Origin: Alitta virens
Taxonomy: Eukaryota; Annelida; Polychaeta; Phyllodocida; Nereididae
Direction of reading: 5' to 3'
Length of the DNA: 64,000 bases
NCBI GenBank assembly: GCA_932294295.1
Contig: OW028574.1
Span: forward strand, 26,668,145-26,732,144
Both the position numbers and the translations under genes were made by a program. Of the stretch, positions 11,342 through 24,835 are shown piece after piece (within the stretch, counting starts at the first letter, position 1; every line of letters starts with the position of its first letter). Below the pieces are notes generated by a model that made no database searches, was not told where the DNA came from, and saw only the letters and a list, made by a program, of their open reading frames with translations.

Positions 11342-14300
11342 TTGTTAACTGTTAATGTTGTTAACTGTTAATGTTGTTAACTGTTAATGTTGTTAACTGT
11401 TAATGTTGTAAACTGTTAATGTTGTTAACTGTTAATGTTGTTAACTGTTAATGTTGTTAACTGTTAATGTTGTTAACTGTTAATGTTGCCAGCTTAATGT
11501 TGTTGCCAGCTTAATGTTGTTGACAGCTTAATGTTGACAGCCTAATGTTGTTGACGGTTAATTTTGACAACTTAATTTTCACAACTTAATGTTGACAGCT
11601 CAATGTTGACAGCTTAATGTTGTTGACAGCTTAATGTTGTTGATAGCTTAATGTTGTTGACAGCTTAATGTTGACAGCTTAATGTTGACAGCTTAATGTT
11701 GTTGACAGCTTAATGTTGTTGACAGCTTAATGTTGACAGCTTAATGTTGACAGCTTAATGTTGACAGCTTAATGTTGACAGCTTAATGTTGACAGCCTAA
11801 TGTTGACAGCCTAAAGTTGACAGCTTAATGTTGACAGCTTAATGTTGACAGCTTAATGTTGACAACTTATTGTTGACAGCTTAATGTTGACAGCTTATTG
11901 TTGACAGCTTAATGTTGACAGCTTAATGTTGACAGCTTAATGTTGACAGCCTAATGTTGACAGCCTAAAGTTGACAGCTTAATGTTGACAGCTTAATGTT
12001 GACAGCTTAATGTTGACAACTTATTGTTGACAGCTTAATGTTGACAGCTTAATGTTGACAGCCTAATGTTGACAGGCTAATGTTGACAGCTTAATGTTGA
12101 CAGCTTAATGTTGACAGCTTAATGTTGACAGCTTAATGTTGACAGCTTAATGTTGTTAACTGTTAATGTTGTTAACTGTTAATGTTGTAAACTGTTAATG
12201 TTGCCAGCTTATTGTTGTTGACAGCTTAATGTTGTTGATAGCTTAATGTTGACAGCCTAATGTTGACAGGCTAATGTTGACAGCTTAATGTTGACAGCTT
12301 AATGTTGACAGCTTAATGTTGACAGCTTAATGTTGACAGCTTAATGTTGACAGCTTAATGTTGACAGCTTAATGTTGACAGCTTAATGTTGACAGCTTAA
12401 TGTTGACAGCTTAATGTTGTTAACTGTTAATGTTGTTAACTGTTAATGTTGTAAACTGTTAATGTTGCCAGCTTATTGTTGTTGACAGCTTAATGTTGTT
12501 GATAGCTTAATGTTGACAGCTTAATGCTGTTGACAGCCTAATTTTGTTGACAGCTTAATGTTGACAGCTTAATGTTGACAGCTTAATGTTGACAGCTTAA
12601 TGTTGACAGCTTAATGTTGACAGCTTAATGTTGACAGCTTAATGTTGACAGCTTAATGTTGACAGCTTAATGTTGACAGCTTAATGTTGACAGCTTAATG
12701 TTGACAGCTTAATGGTGACAGCTTAATGGTGACAGCTTAATGGTGACAGCTTAATGTTGTTGATAGCTTAATGTTGTTGATAGCTTAATGTTGACAGCAT
12801 AATGTTGTTGACAGCTTAATGTTGTTGATAGCTTAATGTTGTTGATAGCTTAATGTTGACAGCTTAATGTTGACAGCTTAATGTTGTTGACAGCTTAATG
12901 TTGACAGCTTAATGTTGACAGCTTAATGTTGACAGCTTATTGTTGACAGCGTATTGTTGACAGCTTAATGTTGACAGCTTAGTGTTGACAGCCTAATGTT
13001 GACAGCCTAATGTTGACAGCTTAATGTTGACAGCTTAATGTTGACAGCTTAATGTTGACAGCTTAATGCTGACAGCTTAATGTTGACAGCCTATTGTTGA
13101 CAGCTTAATGTTGTTGAGAGCTTAATGTTGACAGCTTAATGTTGACAGCTTAATGTTGACAGCTTAATGTTGTTAACTGTTAATGTTGTTAACTGTTAAT
13201 GTTGTTAACTGTTAATGTTGTTAACTGTTAATGTTGTTAACTGTTAATGTTGTTAACTGTTAATGTTGTAAACTGTTAATGTTGTAAACTGTTAATGTTG
13301 TTAACTGTTAATGTTGTTAACTGTTAATGTTGTTAACTGTTAATGTTGTTAACTGTTAATGTTGTTAACTGTTAATGTTGTAAACTGTTAATGTTGTAAA
13401 CTGTTAATGTTGTTAACTGTTAATGTTGTTAACTGTTAATGTTGCCAGCTTAATGTTGTTGCCTGCTTAATGTTGTTGACAGCTTAATGTTGACAGCCTA
13501 ATGTTGTTGACGGTTAATTTTGACAACTTAATTTTGACAACTTAATGTTGACAGCTCAATGTTGACAGCTTAATGTTGTTGACAGCTTAATGTTGTTGAT
13601 AGCTTAATGTTGTTGATAGCTTAATGTTGACAGCTTAATGTTGACAGCTTAATGTTGTTGACAGCTTAATGTTGACAGCATAATGTTGACAGCTTAATGT
13701 TGACAGCTTAATGTTGACAGCTTAATGTTGACAGCTTATTGTTGACAGCTTATTGTTGACAGCTTAATGTTGTTGACAGCTTAATGTTGACAGCTTAATG
13801 TTGACAGCTTAATGTTGACAGCTTAATGTTGACAGCTTAATGTTGACAGCTTAATGTTGACAGCTTATTGTTGACAGCTTAATGTTGACAGCTTAGTGTT
13901 GACAGCCTAATGCTGACAGCCTAATGTTGACAGCTTAATGTTGACAGCTTAATGTTGACAGCCTAATGTTGACAGCTTAATGCTGACAGCTTAATGTTGA
14001 CAGCCTATTGTTGACAGCTTAATGTTGTTGAAAGCTTAATGTTGACAGCTTAATGTTGACAGCTTAATGTTGACAGCTTAATGTTGACAACTTATTGTTG
14101 ACAGCTTAATGTTGACAGCTTAATGTTGACAGCCTAATGTTGACAGGCTAATGTTGACAGCTTAATGTTGACAGCTTAATGTTGACAGCTTATTGTTGAC
14201 AGCTTATTGTTGACAGCTTAATGTTGACAGCTTAGTGTTGACAGCCTAATGTTGACAGCCTAATGTTGACAGCTTAATGTTGACAGCTTAATGTTGACAG

Positions 14301-14422
14301 CTTAATGTTGACAGCTTAATGTTGACAGCTTAATGTTGACAGCCTATTGTTGACAGCTTAATGTTGTTGAAAGCTTAATGTTGACAGCTTAATGTTGACA
14401 GCTAAATGTTGACAGCTTAATG
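11342..14422 (+). repeat. Type II super-HOR, copy a (3,081 bp)
   Basis: B 11342-11485 (9 monomers, fifth is gtaaact), C cassette (11553), A runs with two gcctaaag markers and acaacttattg, B 12153-12200 (3), B 12417-12464 (3), A run with three ggtgacag steps, gatagc pair and gcataatg, A run with gcgtattg (CpG at 12,950) and gagagc (13,117), B 13170-13441 (17), C cassette with the gcctgc variant (13509), A run. It is the shortest of five nested copies: it jumps back to the 9-monomer block after the 17-monomer block. Confidence 0.9.
12945..12956 (+). repeat. gcgtattg monomer, type II CpG-bearing variant
   Basis: An A monomer with gcgtattg where type I has the second cttattg. CpG positions: 12950, 16031, 17786, 20867, 22622, 28751, 30506, 35220, 37477 and 57412. 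Each is followed about 170 bp later by a gagagc monomer and then by a B block of 11-19 monomers, so the two variants are linked and define the type II gamma-like unit. Confidence 0.88.
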
Positions 14423-17400
14423 TTGTTAACTGTTAATGTTGTTAACTGTTAATGTTGTTAACTGTTAATGTTGTTAACTGTTAATGTTGTAAACTGTTAA
14501 TGTTGTTAACTGTTAATGTTGTTAACTGTTAATGTTGTTAACTGTTAATGTTGTTAACTGTTAATGTTGCCAGCTTAATGTTGTTGCCAGCTTAATGTTG
14601 TTGACAGCTTAATGTTGACAGCCTAATGTTGTTGACGGTTAATTTTGACAACTTAATTTTCACAACTTAATGTTGACAGCTCAATGTTGACAGCTTAATG
14701 TTGTTGACAGCTTAATGTTGTTGATAGCTTAATGTTGTTGACAGCTTAATGTTGACAGCTTAATGTTGACAGCTTAATGTTGTTGACAGCTTAATGTTGT
14801 TGACAGCTTAATGTTGACAGCTTAATGTTGACAGCTTAATGTTGACAGCTTAATGTTGACAGCTTAATGTTGACAGCCTAATGTTGACAGCCTAAAGTTG
14901 ACAGCTTAATGTTGACAGCTTAATGTTGACAGCTTAATGTTGACAACTTATTGTTGACAGCTTAATGTTGACAGCTTATTGTTGACAGCTTAATGTTGAC
15001 AGCTTAATGTTGACAGCTTAATGTTGACAGCCTAATGTTGACAGCCTAAAGTTGACAGCTTAATGTTGACAGCTTAATGTTGACAGCTTAATGTTGACAA
15101 CTTATTGTTGACAGCTTAATGTTGACAGCTTAATGTTGACAGCCTAATGTTGACAGGCTAATGTTGACAGCTTAATGTTGACAGCTTAATGTTGACAGCT
15201 TAATGTTGACAGCTTAATGTTGACAGCTTAATGTTGTTAACTGTTAATGTTGTTAACTGTTAATGTTGTAAACTGTTAATGTTGCCAGCTTATTGTTGTT
15301 GACAGCTTAATGTTGTTGATAGCTTAATGTTGACAGCCTAATGTTGACAGGCTAATGTTGACAGCTTAATGTTGACAGCTTAATGTTGACAGCTTAATGT
15401 TGACAGCTTAATGTTGACAGCTTAATGTTGACAGCTTAATGTTGACAGCTTAATGTTGACAGCTTAATGTTGACAGCTTAATGTTGACAGCTTAATGTTG
15501 TTAACTGTTAATGTTGTTAACTGTTAATGTTGTAAACTGTTAATGTTGCCAGCTTATTGTTGTTGACAGCTTAATGTTGTTGATAGCTTAATGTTGACAG
15601 CTTAATGCTGTTGACAGCCTAATTTTGTTGACAGCTTAATGTTGACAGCTTAATGTTGACAGCTTAATGTTGACAGCTTAATGTTGACAGCTTAATGTTG
15701 ACAGCTTAATGTTGACAGCTTAATGTTGACAGCTTAATGTTGACAGCTTAATGTTGACAGCTTAATGTTGACAGCTTAATGTTGACAGCTTAATGGTGAC
15801 AGCTTAATGGTGACAGCTTAATGGTGACAGCTTAATGTTGTTGATAGCTTAATGTTGTTGATAGCTTAATGTTGACAGCATAATGTTGTTGACAGCTTAA
15901 TGTTGTTGATAGCTTAATGTTGTTGATAGCTTAATGTTGACAGCTTAATGTTGACAGCTTAATGTTGTTGACAGCTTAATGTTGACAGCTTAATGTTGAC
16001 AGCTTAATGTTGACAGCTTATTGTTGACAGCGTATTGTTGACAGCTTAATGTTGACAGCTTAGTGTTGACAGCCTAATGTTGACAGCCTAATGTTGACAG
16101 CTTAATGTTGACAGCTTAATGTTGACAGCTTAATGTTGACAGCTTAATGCTGACAGCTTAATGTTGACAGCCTATTGTTGACAGCTTAATGTTGTTGAGA
16201 GCTTAATGTTGACAGCTTAATGTTGACAGCTTAATGTTGACAGCTTAATGTTGTTAACTGTTAATGTTGTTAACTGTTAATGTTGTTAACTGTTAATGTT
16301 GTTAACTGTTAATGTTGTTAACTGTTAATGTTGTTAACTGTTAATGTTGTAAACTGTTAATGTTGTAAACTGTTAATGTTGTTAACTGTTAATGTTGTTA
16401 ACTGTTAATGTTGTTAACTGTTAATGTTGTTAACTGTTAATGTTGTTAACTGTTAATGTTGTAAACTGTTAATGTTGTAAACTGTTAATGTTGTTAACTG
16501 TTAATGTTGTTAACTGTTAATGTTGCCAGCTTAATGTTGTTGCCTGCTTAATGTTGTTGACAGCTTAATGTTGACAGCCTAATGTTGTTGACGGTTAATT
16601 TTGACAACTTAATTTTGACAACTTAATGTTGACAGCTCAATGTTGACAGCTTAATGTTGTTGACAGCTTAATGTTGTTGATAGCTTAATGTTGTTGATAG
16701 CTTAATGTTGACAGCTTAATGTTGACAGCTTAATGTTGTTGACAGCTTAATGTTGACAGCATAATGTTGACAGCTTAATGTTGACAGCTTAATGTTGACA
16801 GCTTAATGTTGACAGCTTATTGTTGACAGCTTATTGTTGACAGCTTAATGTTGACAGCTTAATGTTGACAGCTTAATGTTGTTAACTGTTAATGTTGTTA
16901 ACTGTTAATGTTGTTAACTGTTAATGTTGTTAACTGTTAATGTTGTTAACTGTTAATGTTGTTAACTGTTAATGTTGCTAACTGTTAATTTTGTAAACTG
17001 TTAATGTTGTTAACTGTTAATGTTGTTAACTGTTAATGTTGTTAACTGTTAATGTTGCCAGCTTAATGTTGTTGCCAGCTTAATGTTGTTGACAGCTTAA
17101 TGTTGACAGCCTAATGTTGTTGACGGTTAATTTTGACAACTTAATTTTCACAACTTAATGTTGACAGCTCAATGTTGACAGCTTAATGTTGTTGACAGCT
17201 TAATGTTGTTGATAGCTTAATGTTGTTGATAGCTTAATGTTGACAGCTTAATGTTGACAGCTTAATGTTGTTGACAGCTTAATGTTGACAGCTTAATGTT
17301 GACAGCTTAATGTTGACAGCTTAATGTTGACAGCTTAATGTTGACAGCTTATTGTTGACAGCTTATTGTTGACAGCTTAATGTTGACAGCTTAATGTTGA

Positions 17401-19258
17401 CAGCTTAATGTTGACAGCCTAATGTTGACAGCCTAAAGTTGACAGCTTAATGTTGACAGGCTAATGTTGACAGCTTAATGTTGACAGCTTAATGTTGACA
17501 GCTTAATGTTGACAGCTTAATGTTGACAGCTTAATGTTGACAGCTTAATGGTGACAGCTTAATGGTGACAGCTTAATGGTGACAGCTTAATGTTGTTGTT
17601 AGCTTAATGTTGTTGATAGCTTAATGTTGACAGGATAATGTTGTTGACAGCTTAATGTTGTTGATAGCTTAATGTTGTTGATAGCTTAATGTTGACAGCT
17701 TAATGTTGACAGCTTAATGTTGTTGACAGCTTAATGTTGACAGCTTAATGTTGACAGCTTAATGTTGACAGCTTATTGTTGACAGCGTATTGTTGACAGC
17801 TTAATGTTGACAGCTTAGTGTTGACAGCCTAATGTTGACAGCCTAATGTTGACAGCTTAATGTTGACAGCTTAATGTTGACAGCTTAATGTTGACAGCTT
17901 AATGCTGACAGCTTAATGTTGACAGCCTATTGTTGACAGCTTAATGTTGTTGAGAGCTTAATGTTGACAGCTTAATGTTGACAGCTTAATGTTGACAGCT
18001 TAATGTTGTTAACTGTTAATGTTGTTAACTGTTAATGTTGTTAACTGTTAATGTTGTTAACTGTTAATGTTGTTAACTGTTAATGTTGTTAACTGTTAAT
18101 GTTGTAAACTGTTAATGTTGTAAACTGTTAATGTTGTTAACTGTTAATGTTGTTAACTGTTAATGTTGTTAACTGTTAATGTTGTTAACTGTTAATGTTG
18201 TTAACTGTTAATGTTGTAAACTGTTAATGTTGTAAACTGTTAATGTTGTTAACTGTTAATGTTGTTAACTGTTAATGTTGCCAGCTTAATGTTGTTGCCT
18301 GCTTAATGTTGTTGACAGCTTAATGTTGACAGCCTAATGTTGTTGACGGTTAATTTTGACAACTTAATTTTGACAACTTAATGTTGACAGCTCAATGTTG
18401 ACAGCTTAATGTTGTTGACAGCTTAATGTTGTTGATAGCTTAATGTTGTTGATAGCTTAATGTTGACAGCTTAATGTTGACAGCTTAATGTTGTTGACAG
18501 CTTAATGTTGACAGCATAATGTTGACAGCTTAATGTTGACAGCTTAATGTTGACAGCTTAATGTTGACAGCTTATTGTTGACAGCTTATTGTTGACAGCT
18601 TAATGTTGTTGACAGCTTAATGTTGACAGCTTAATGTTGACAGCTTAATGTTGACAGCTTAATGTTGACAGCTTAATGTTGACAGCTTAATGTTGACAGC
18701 TTATTGTTGACAGCTTAATGTTGACAGCTTAGTGTTGACAGCCTAATGCTGACAGCCTAATGTTGACAGCTTAATGTTGACAGCTTAATGTTGACAGCCT
18801 AATGTTGACAGCTTAATGCTGACAGCTTAATGTTGACAGCCTATTGTTGACAGCTTAATGTTGTTGAAAGCTTAATGTTGACAGCTTAATGTTGACAGCT
18901 TAATGTTGACAGCTTAATGTTGACAACTTATTGTTGACAGCTTAATGTTGACAGCTTAATGTTGACAGCCTAATGTTGACAGGCTAATGTTGACAGCTTA
19001 ATGTTGACAGCTTAATGTTGACAGCTTATTGTTGACAGCTTATTGTTGACAGCTTAATGTTGACAGCTTAGTGTTGACAGCCTAATGTTGACAGCCTAAT
19101 GTTGACAGCTTAATGTTGACAGCTTAATGTTGACAGCTTAATGTTGACAGCTTAATGTTGACAGCTTAATGTTGACAGCCTATTGTTGACAGCTTAATGT
19201 TGTTGAAAGCTTAATGTTGACAGCTTAATGTTGACAGCTAAATGTTGACAGCTTAATG
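14423..19258 (+). repeat. Type II super-HOR, copy b (4,836 bp)
   Basis: B 14423-14566 (9), 15234-15281 (3), 15498-15545 (3), 16251-16522 (17), 16879-17054 (11), 18006-18277 (17); C cassettes at 14634, 16590, 17122 and 18345. It extends copy a by the 11-monomer block (with ttgctaact and ttttgtaaact), an A run with ggtgacag and ttgttgttagc, and a second 17-monomer block. Most landmarks recur 4,836-4,838 bp downstream in copy c. A private base change at about 17,632 (caggataatg where copies c-e have cagcataatg) shows the two copies are not identical. Confidence 0.9.
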
Positions 19259-22200
19259 TTGTTAACTGTTAATGTTGTTAACTGTTAATGTTGTTAACTG
19301 TTAATGTTGTTAACTGTTAATGTTGTAAACTGTTAATGTTGTTAACTGTTAATGTTGTTAACTGTTAATGTTGTTAACTGTTAATGTTGTTAACTGTTAA
19401 TGTTGCCAGCTTAATGTTGTTGCCAGCTTAATGTTGTTGACAGCTTAATGTTGACAGCCTAATGTTGTTGACGGTTAATTTTGACAACTTAATTTTCACA
19501 ACTTAATGTTGACAGCTCAATGTTGACAGCTTAATGTTGTTGACAGCTTAATGTTGTTGATAGCTTAATGTTGTTGACAGCTTAATGTTGACAGCTTAAT
19601 GTTGACAGCTTAATGTTGTTGACAGCTTAATGTTGTTGACAGCTTAATGTTGACAGCTTAATGTTGACAGCTTAATGTTGACAGCTTAATGTTGACAGCT
19701 TAATGTTGACAGCCTAATGTTGACAGCCTAAAGTTGACAGCTTAATGTTGACAGCTTAATGTTGACAGCTTAATGTTGACAACTTATTGTTGACAGCTTA
19801 ATGTTGACAGCTTATTGTTGACAGCTTAATGTTGACAGCTTAATGTTGACAGCTTAATGTTGACAGCCTAATGTTGACAGCCTAAAGTTGACAGCTTAAT
19901 GTTGACAGCTTAATGTTGACAGCTTAATGTTGACAACTTATTGTTGACAGCTTAATGTTGACAGCTTAATGTTGACAGCCTAATGTTGACAGGCTAATGT
20001 TGACAGCTTAATGTTGACAGCTTAATGTTGACAGCTTAATGTTGACAGCTTAATGTTGACAGCTTAATGTTGTTAACTGTTAATGTTGTTAACTGTTAAT
20101 GTTGTAAACTGTTAATGTTGCCAGCTTATTGTTGTTGACAGCTTAATGTTGTTGATAGCTTAATGTTGACAGCCTAATGTTGACAGGCTAATGTTGACAG
20201 CTTAATGTTGACAGCTTAATGTTGACAGCTTAATGTTGACAGCTTAATGTTGACAGCTTAATGTTGACAGCTTAATGTTGACAGCTTAATGTTGACAGCT
20301 TAATGTTGACAGCTTAATGTTGACAGCTTAATGTTGTTAACTGTTAATGTTGTTAACTGTTAATGTTGTAAACTGTTAATGTTGCCAGCTTATTGTTGTT
20401 GACAGCTTAATGTTGTTGATAGCTTAATGTTGACAGCTTAATGCTGTTGACAGCCTAATTTTGTTGACAGCTTAATGTTGACAGCTTAATGTTGACAGCT
20501 TAATGTTGACAGCTTAATGTTGACAGCTTAATGTTGACAGCTTAATGTTGACAGCTTAATGTTGACAGCTTAATGTTGACAGCTTAATGTTGACAGCTTA
20601 ATGTTGACAGCTTAATGTTGACAGCTTAATGGTGACAGCTTAATGGTGACAGCTTAATGGTGACAGCTTAATGTTGTTGATAGCTTAATGTTGTTGATAG
20701 CTTAATGTTGACAGCATAATGTTGTTGACAGCTTAATGTTGTTGATAGCTTAATGTTGTTGATAGCTTAATGTTGACAGCTTAATGTTGACAGCTTAATG
20801 TTGTTGACAGCTTAATGTTGACAGCTTAATGTTGACAGCTTAATGTTGACAGCTTATTGTTGACAGCGTATTGTTGACAGCTTAATGTTGACAGCTTAGT
20901 GTTGACAGCCTAATGTTGACAGCCTAATGTTGACAGCTTAATGTTGACAGCTTAATGTTGACAGCTTAATGTTGACAGCTTAATGCTGACAGCTTAATGT
21001 TGACAGCCTATTGTTGACAGCTTAATGTTGTTGAGAGCTTAATGTTGACAGCTTAATGTTGACAGCTTAATGTTGACAGCTTAATGTTGTTAACTGTTAA
21101 TGTTGTTAACTGTTAATGTTGTTAACTGTTAATGTTGTTAACTGTTAATGTTGTTAACTGTTAATGTTGTTAACTGTTAATGTTGTAAACTGTTAATGTT
21201 GTAAACTGTTAATGTTGTTAACTGTTAATGTTGTTAACTGTTAATGTTGTTAACTGTTAATGTTGTTAACTGTTAATGTTGTTAACTGTTAATGTTGTAA
21301 ACTGTTAATGTTGTAAACTGTTAATGTTGTTAACTGTTAATGTTGTTAACTGTTAATGTTGCCAGCTTAATGTTGTTGCCTGCTTAATGTTGTTGACAGC
21401 TTAATGTTGACAGCCTAATGTTGTTGACGGTTAATTTTGACAACTTAATTTTGACAACTTAATGTTGACAGCTCAATGTTGACAGCTTAATGTTGTTGAC
21501 AGCTTAATGTTGTTGATAGCTTAATGTTGTTGATAGCTTAATGTTGACAGCTTAATGTTGACAGCTTAATGTTGTTGACAGCTTAATGTTGACAGCATAA
21601 TGTTGACAGCTTAATGTTGACAGCTTAATGTTGACAGCTTAATGTTGACAGCTTATTGTTGACAGCTTATTGTTGACAGCTTAATGTTGACAGCTTAATG
21701 TTGACAGCTTAATGTTGTTAACTGTTAATGTTGTTAACTGTTAATGTTGTTAACTGTTAATGTTGTTAACTGTTAATGTTGTTAACTGTTAATGTTGTTA
21801 ACTGTTAATGTTGCTAACTGTTAATTTTGTAAACTGTTAATGTTGTTAACTGTTAATGTTGTTAACTGTTAATGTTGTTAACTGTTAATGTTGCCAGCTT
21901 AATGTTGTTGCCAGCTTAATGTTGTTGACAGCTTAATGTTGACAGCCTAATGTTGTTGACGGTTAATTTTGACAACTTAATTTTCACAACTTAATGTTGA
22001 CAGCTCAATGTTGACAGCTTAATGTTGTTGACAGCTTAATGTTGTTGATAGCTTAATGTTGTTGATAGCTTAATGTTGACAGCTTAATGTTGACAGCTTA
22101 ATGTTGTTGACAGCTTAATGTTGACAGCTTAATGTTGACAGCTTAATGTTGACAGCTTAATGTTGACAGCTTAATGTTGACAGCTTATTGTTGACAGCTT

Positions 22201-24669
22201 ATTGTTGACAGCTTAATGTTGACAGCTTAATGTTGACAGCTTAATGTTGACAGCCTAATGTTGACAGCCTAAAGTTGACAGCTTAATGTTGACAGGCTAA
22301 TGTTGACAGCTTAATGTTGACAGCTTAATGTTGACAGCTTAATGTTGACAGCTTAATGTTGACAGCTTAATGTTGACAGCTTAATGGTGACAGCTTAATG
22401 GTGACAGCTTAATGGTGACAGCTTAATGTTGTTGTTAGCTTAATGTTGTTGATAGCTTAATGTTGACAGCATAATGTTGTTGACAGCTTAATGTTGTTGA
22501 TAGCTTAATGTTGTTGATAGCTTAATGTTGACAGCTTAATGTTGACAGCTTAATGTTGTTGACAGCTTAATGTTGACAGCTTAATGTTGACAGCTTAATG
22601 TTGACAGCTTATTGTTGACAGCGTATTGTTGACAGCTTAATGTTGACAGCTTAGTGTTGACAGCCTAATGTTGACAGCCTAATGTTGACAGCTTAATGTT
22701 GACAGCTTAATGTTGACAGCTTAATGTTGACAGCTTAATGCTGACAGCTTAATGTTGACAGCCTATTGTTGACAGCTTAATGTTGTTGAGAGCTTAATGT
22801 TGACAGCTTAATGTTGACAGCTTAATGTTGACAGCTTAATGTTGTTAACTGTTAATGTTGTTAACTGTTAATGTTGTTAACTGTTAATGTTGTTAACTGT
22901 TAATGTTGTTAACTGTTAATGTTGCTAACTGTTAATGTTGTTAACTGTTAATGTTGTAAACTGTTAATGTTGTAAACTGTTAATGTTGTTAACTGTTAAT
23001 GTTGTTAACTGTTAATGTTGTTAACTGTTAATGTTGTTAACTGTTAATGTTGTTAACTGTTAATGTTGTAAACTGTTAATGTTGTAAACTGTTATTGTTG
23101 TTAACTGTTAATGTTGTTAACTGTTAATGTTGTTAACTGTTAATGTTGCCAGCTTAATGTTGTTGCCAGCTTAATGTTGTTGACAGCTTAATGTTGACAG
23201 CCTAATGTTGTTGACGGTTAATTTTGACAACTTAATTTTCACAACTTAATGTTGACAGCTCAATGTTGACAGCTTAATGTTGTTGACAGCTTAATGTTGT
23301 TGATAGCTTAATGTTGTTGATAGCTTAATGTTGACAGCTTAATGTTGACAGCTTAATGTTGTTGACAGCTTAATGTTGACAGCATAATGTTGACAGCTTA
23401 ATGTTGACAGCTTAATGTTGACAGCTTAATGTTGACAGCTTATTGTTGACAGCTTATTGTTGACAGCTTAATGTTGACAGCTTAATGTTGACAGCTTAAT
23501 GTTGTTAACTGTTAATGTTGTTAACTGTTAATGTTGTTAACTGTTAATGTTGCTAACTGTTAATGTTTTAAACTGTTAATGTTGTTAACTGTTAATGTTG
23601 TTAACTGTTAATGTTGTTAACTGTTAATGTTGTTAACTGTTAATGTTGCCAGCTTAATGTTGTTGCCAGCTTAATGTTGTTGACAGCTTAATGTTGACAG
23701 CCTAATGTTGTTGACGGTTAATTTTGACAACTTAATTTTCACAACTTAATGTTGACAGCTCAATGTTGACAGCTTAATGTTGTTGACAGCTTAATGTTGT
23801 TGATAGCTTAATGTTGTTGATAGCTTAATGTTGACAGCTTAATGTTGACAGCTTAATGTTGTTGACAGCTTAATGTTGACAGCTTAATGTTGACAGCTTA
23901 ATGTTGACAGCTTAATGTTGACAGCTTAATGTTGACAGCTTAATGTTGACAGCTTAATGTTGACAGCTTATTGTTGACAGCTTATTGTTGACAGCTTAAT
24001 GTTGACAGCTTAATGTTGACAGCCTAATGTTGACAGCCTAAAGTTGACAGCTTAATGTTGACAGGCTAATGTTGACAGCTTAATGTTGACAGCTTAATGT
24101 TGACAGCTTAATGTTGACAGCTTAATGTTGACAGCTTAATGTTGACAGCTTAATGTTGACAGCTTAATGTTGTTAACTGTTAATGTTGTTAACTGTTAAT
24201 GTTGTAAACTGTTAATGTTGCCAGCTTATTGTTGTTGACAGCTTAATGTTGTTGATAGCTTAATGTTGACAGCTTAATGTTGACAGCTTAATGTTGTTGA
24301 CAGCCTAATTTTGTTGACAGCTTAATGTTGACAGCTTAATGTTGACAGCTTAATGTTGACAGCTTAATGTTGACAGCTTAATGTTGACAGCTTAATGTTG
24401 ACAGCTTAATGTTGACAGCTTAATGTTGACAGCTTAATGTTGTTAACTGTTAATGTTGTAAACTGCTAATGTTGCCAGCTTATTGTTGTTGACAGCTTAA
24501 TGTTGTTGATAGCTTAATGTTGACAGCTTAATGTTGTTGACAGCTTAATTTTGTTGACAGCTTAATGTTGACAGCTTAATGTTGACAGCTTAATGTTGAC
24601 AGCTTAATGTTGACAGCTTAATGTTGACAGCTTAATGTTGTTAACTGTTAATGTTGTAAACTGCTAATG
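19259..24669 (+). repeat. Type II super-HOR, copy c, B-containing part (5.4 kb)
   Basis: B 19259-19402 (9), 20070-20117 (3), 20334-20381 (3), 21087-21358 (17), 21715-21890 (11), 22842-23145 (19), 23502-23645 (9), 24170-24217 (3), 24440-24471 (2), 24638-24669 (2); C cassettes at 19470, 21426, 21958, 23213 and 23713. It is the first copy with the complete order leading to a D domain. The 19-monomer block carries ttgctaact as monomer 6 and a gttattg monomer (23,091); the 9-monomer block carries tgttttaaact (23,565). These private variants recur in copies d and e at offsets of 7,870-7,884 and 6,971-6,985 bp. Confidence 0.9.
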
Positions 24670-24835
24670 TTGCCAGCTTATTGTTGTTGACAGCTTAATG
24701 TTGTTGATAGCTTAATGTTGACAGCTTAATGTTGTTGACAGCTTAATTTTGTTGACAGCTTAATGTTGACAGCTTAATGTTGACAGCTTAATGTTGACAG
24801 CTTAATGTTGACAGCTTAATGTTGACAGCTTAATG
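24440..24835 (+). repeat. Tandem pair of a 198-bp unit with 2-monomer B blocks
   Basis: The 2-monomer B block ending gtaaactgctaatg, followed by gccagcttattg, A17, gatagc, A, A17 with cttaatttt, A17 and six A monomers, occurs twice, starting at 24440 and 24638. Copies a-end (9575), d (32310) and e (39295) have it once. The extra 198 bp explains the change of offset between copies c and d from 7,870 to 7,672 across this point. Confidence 0.88.
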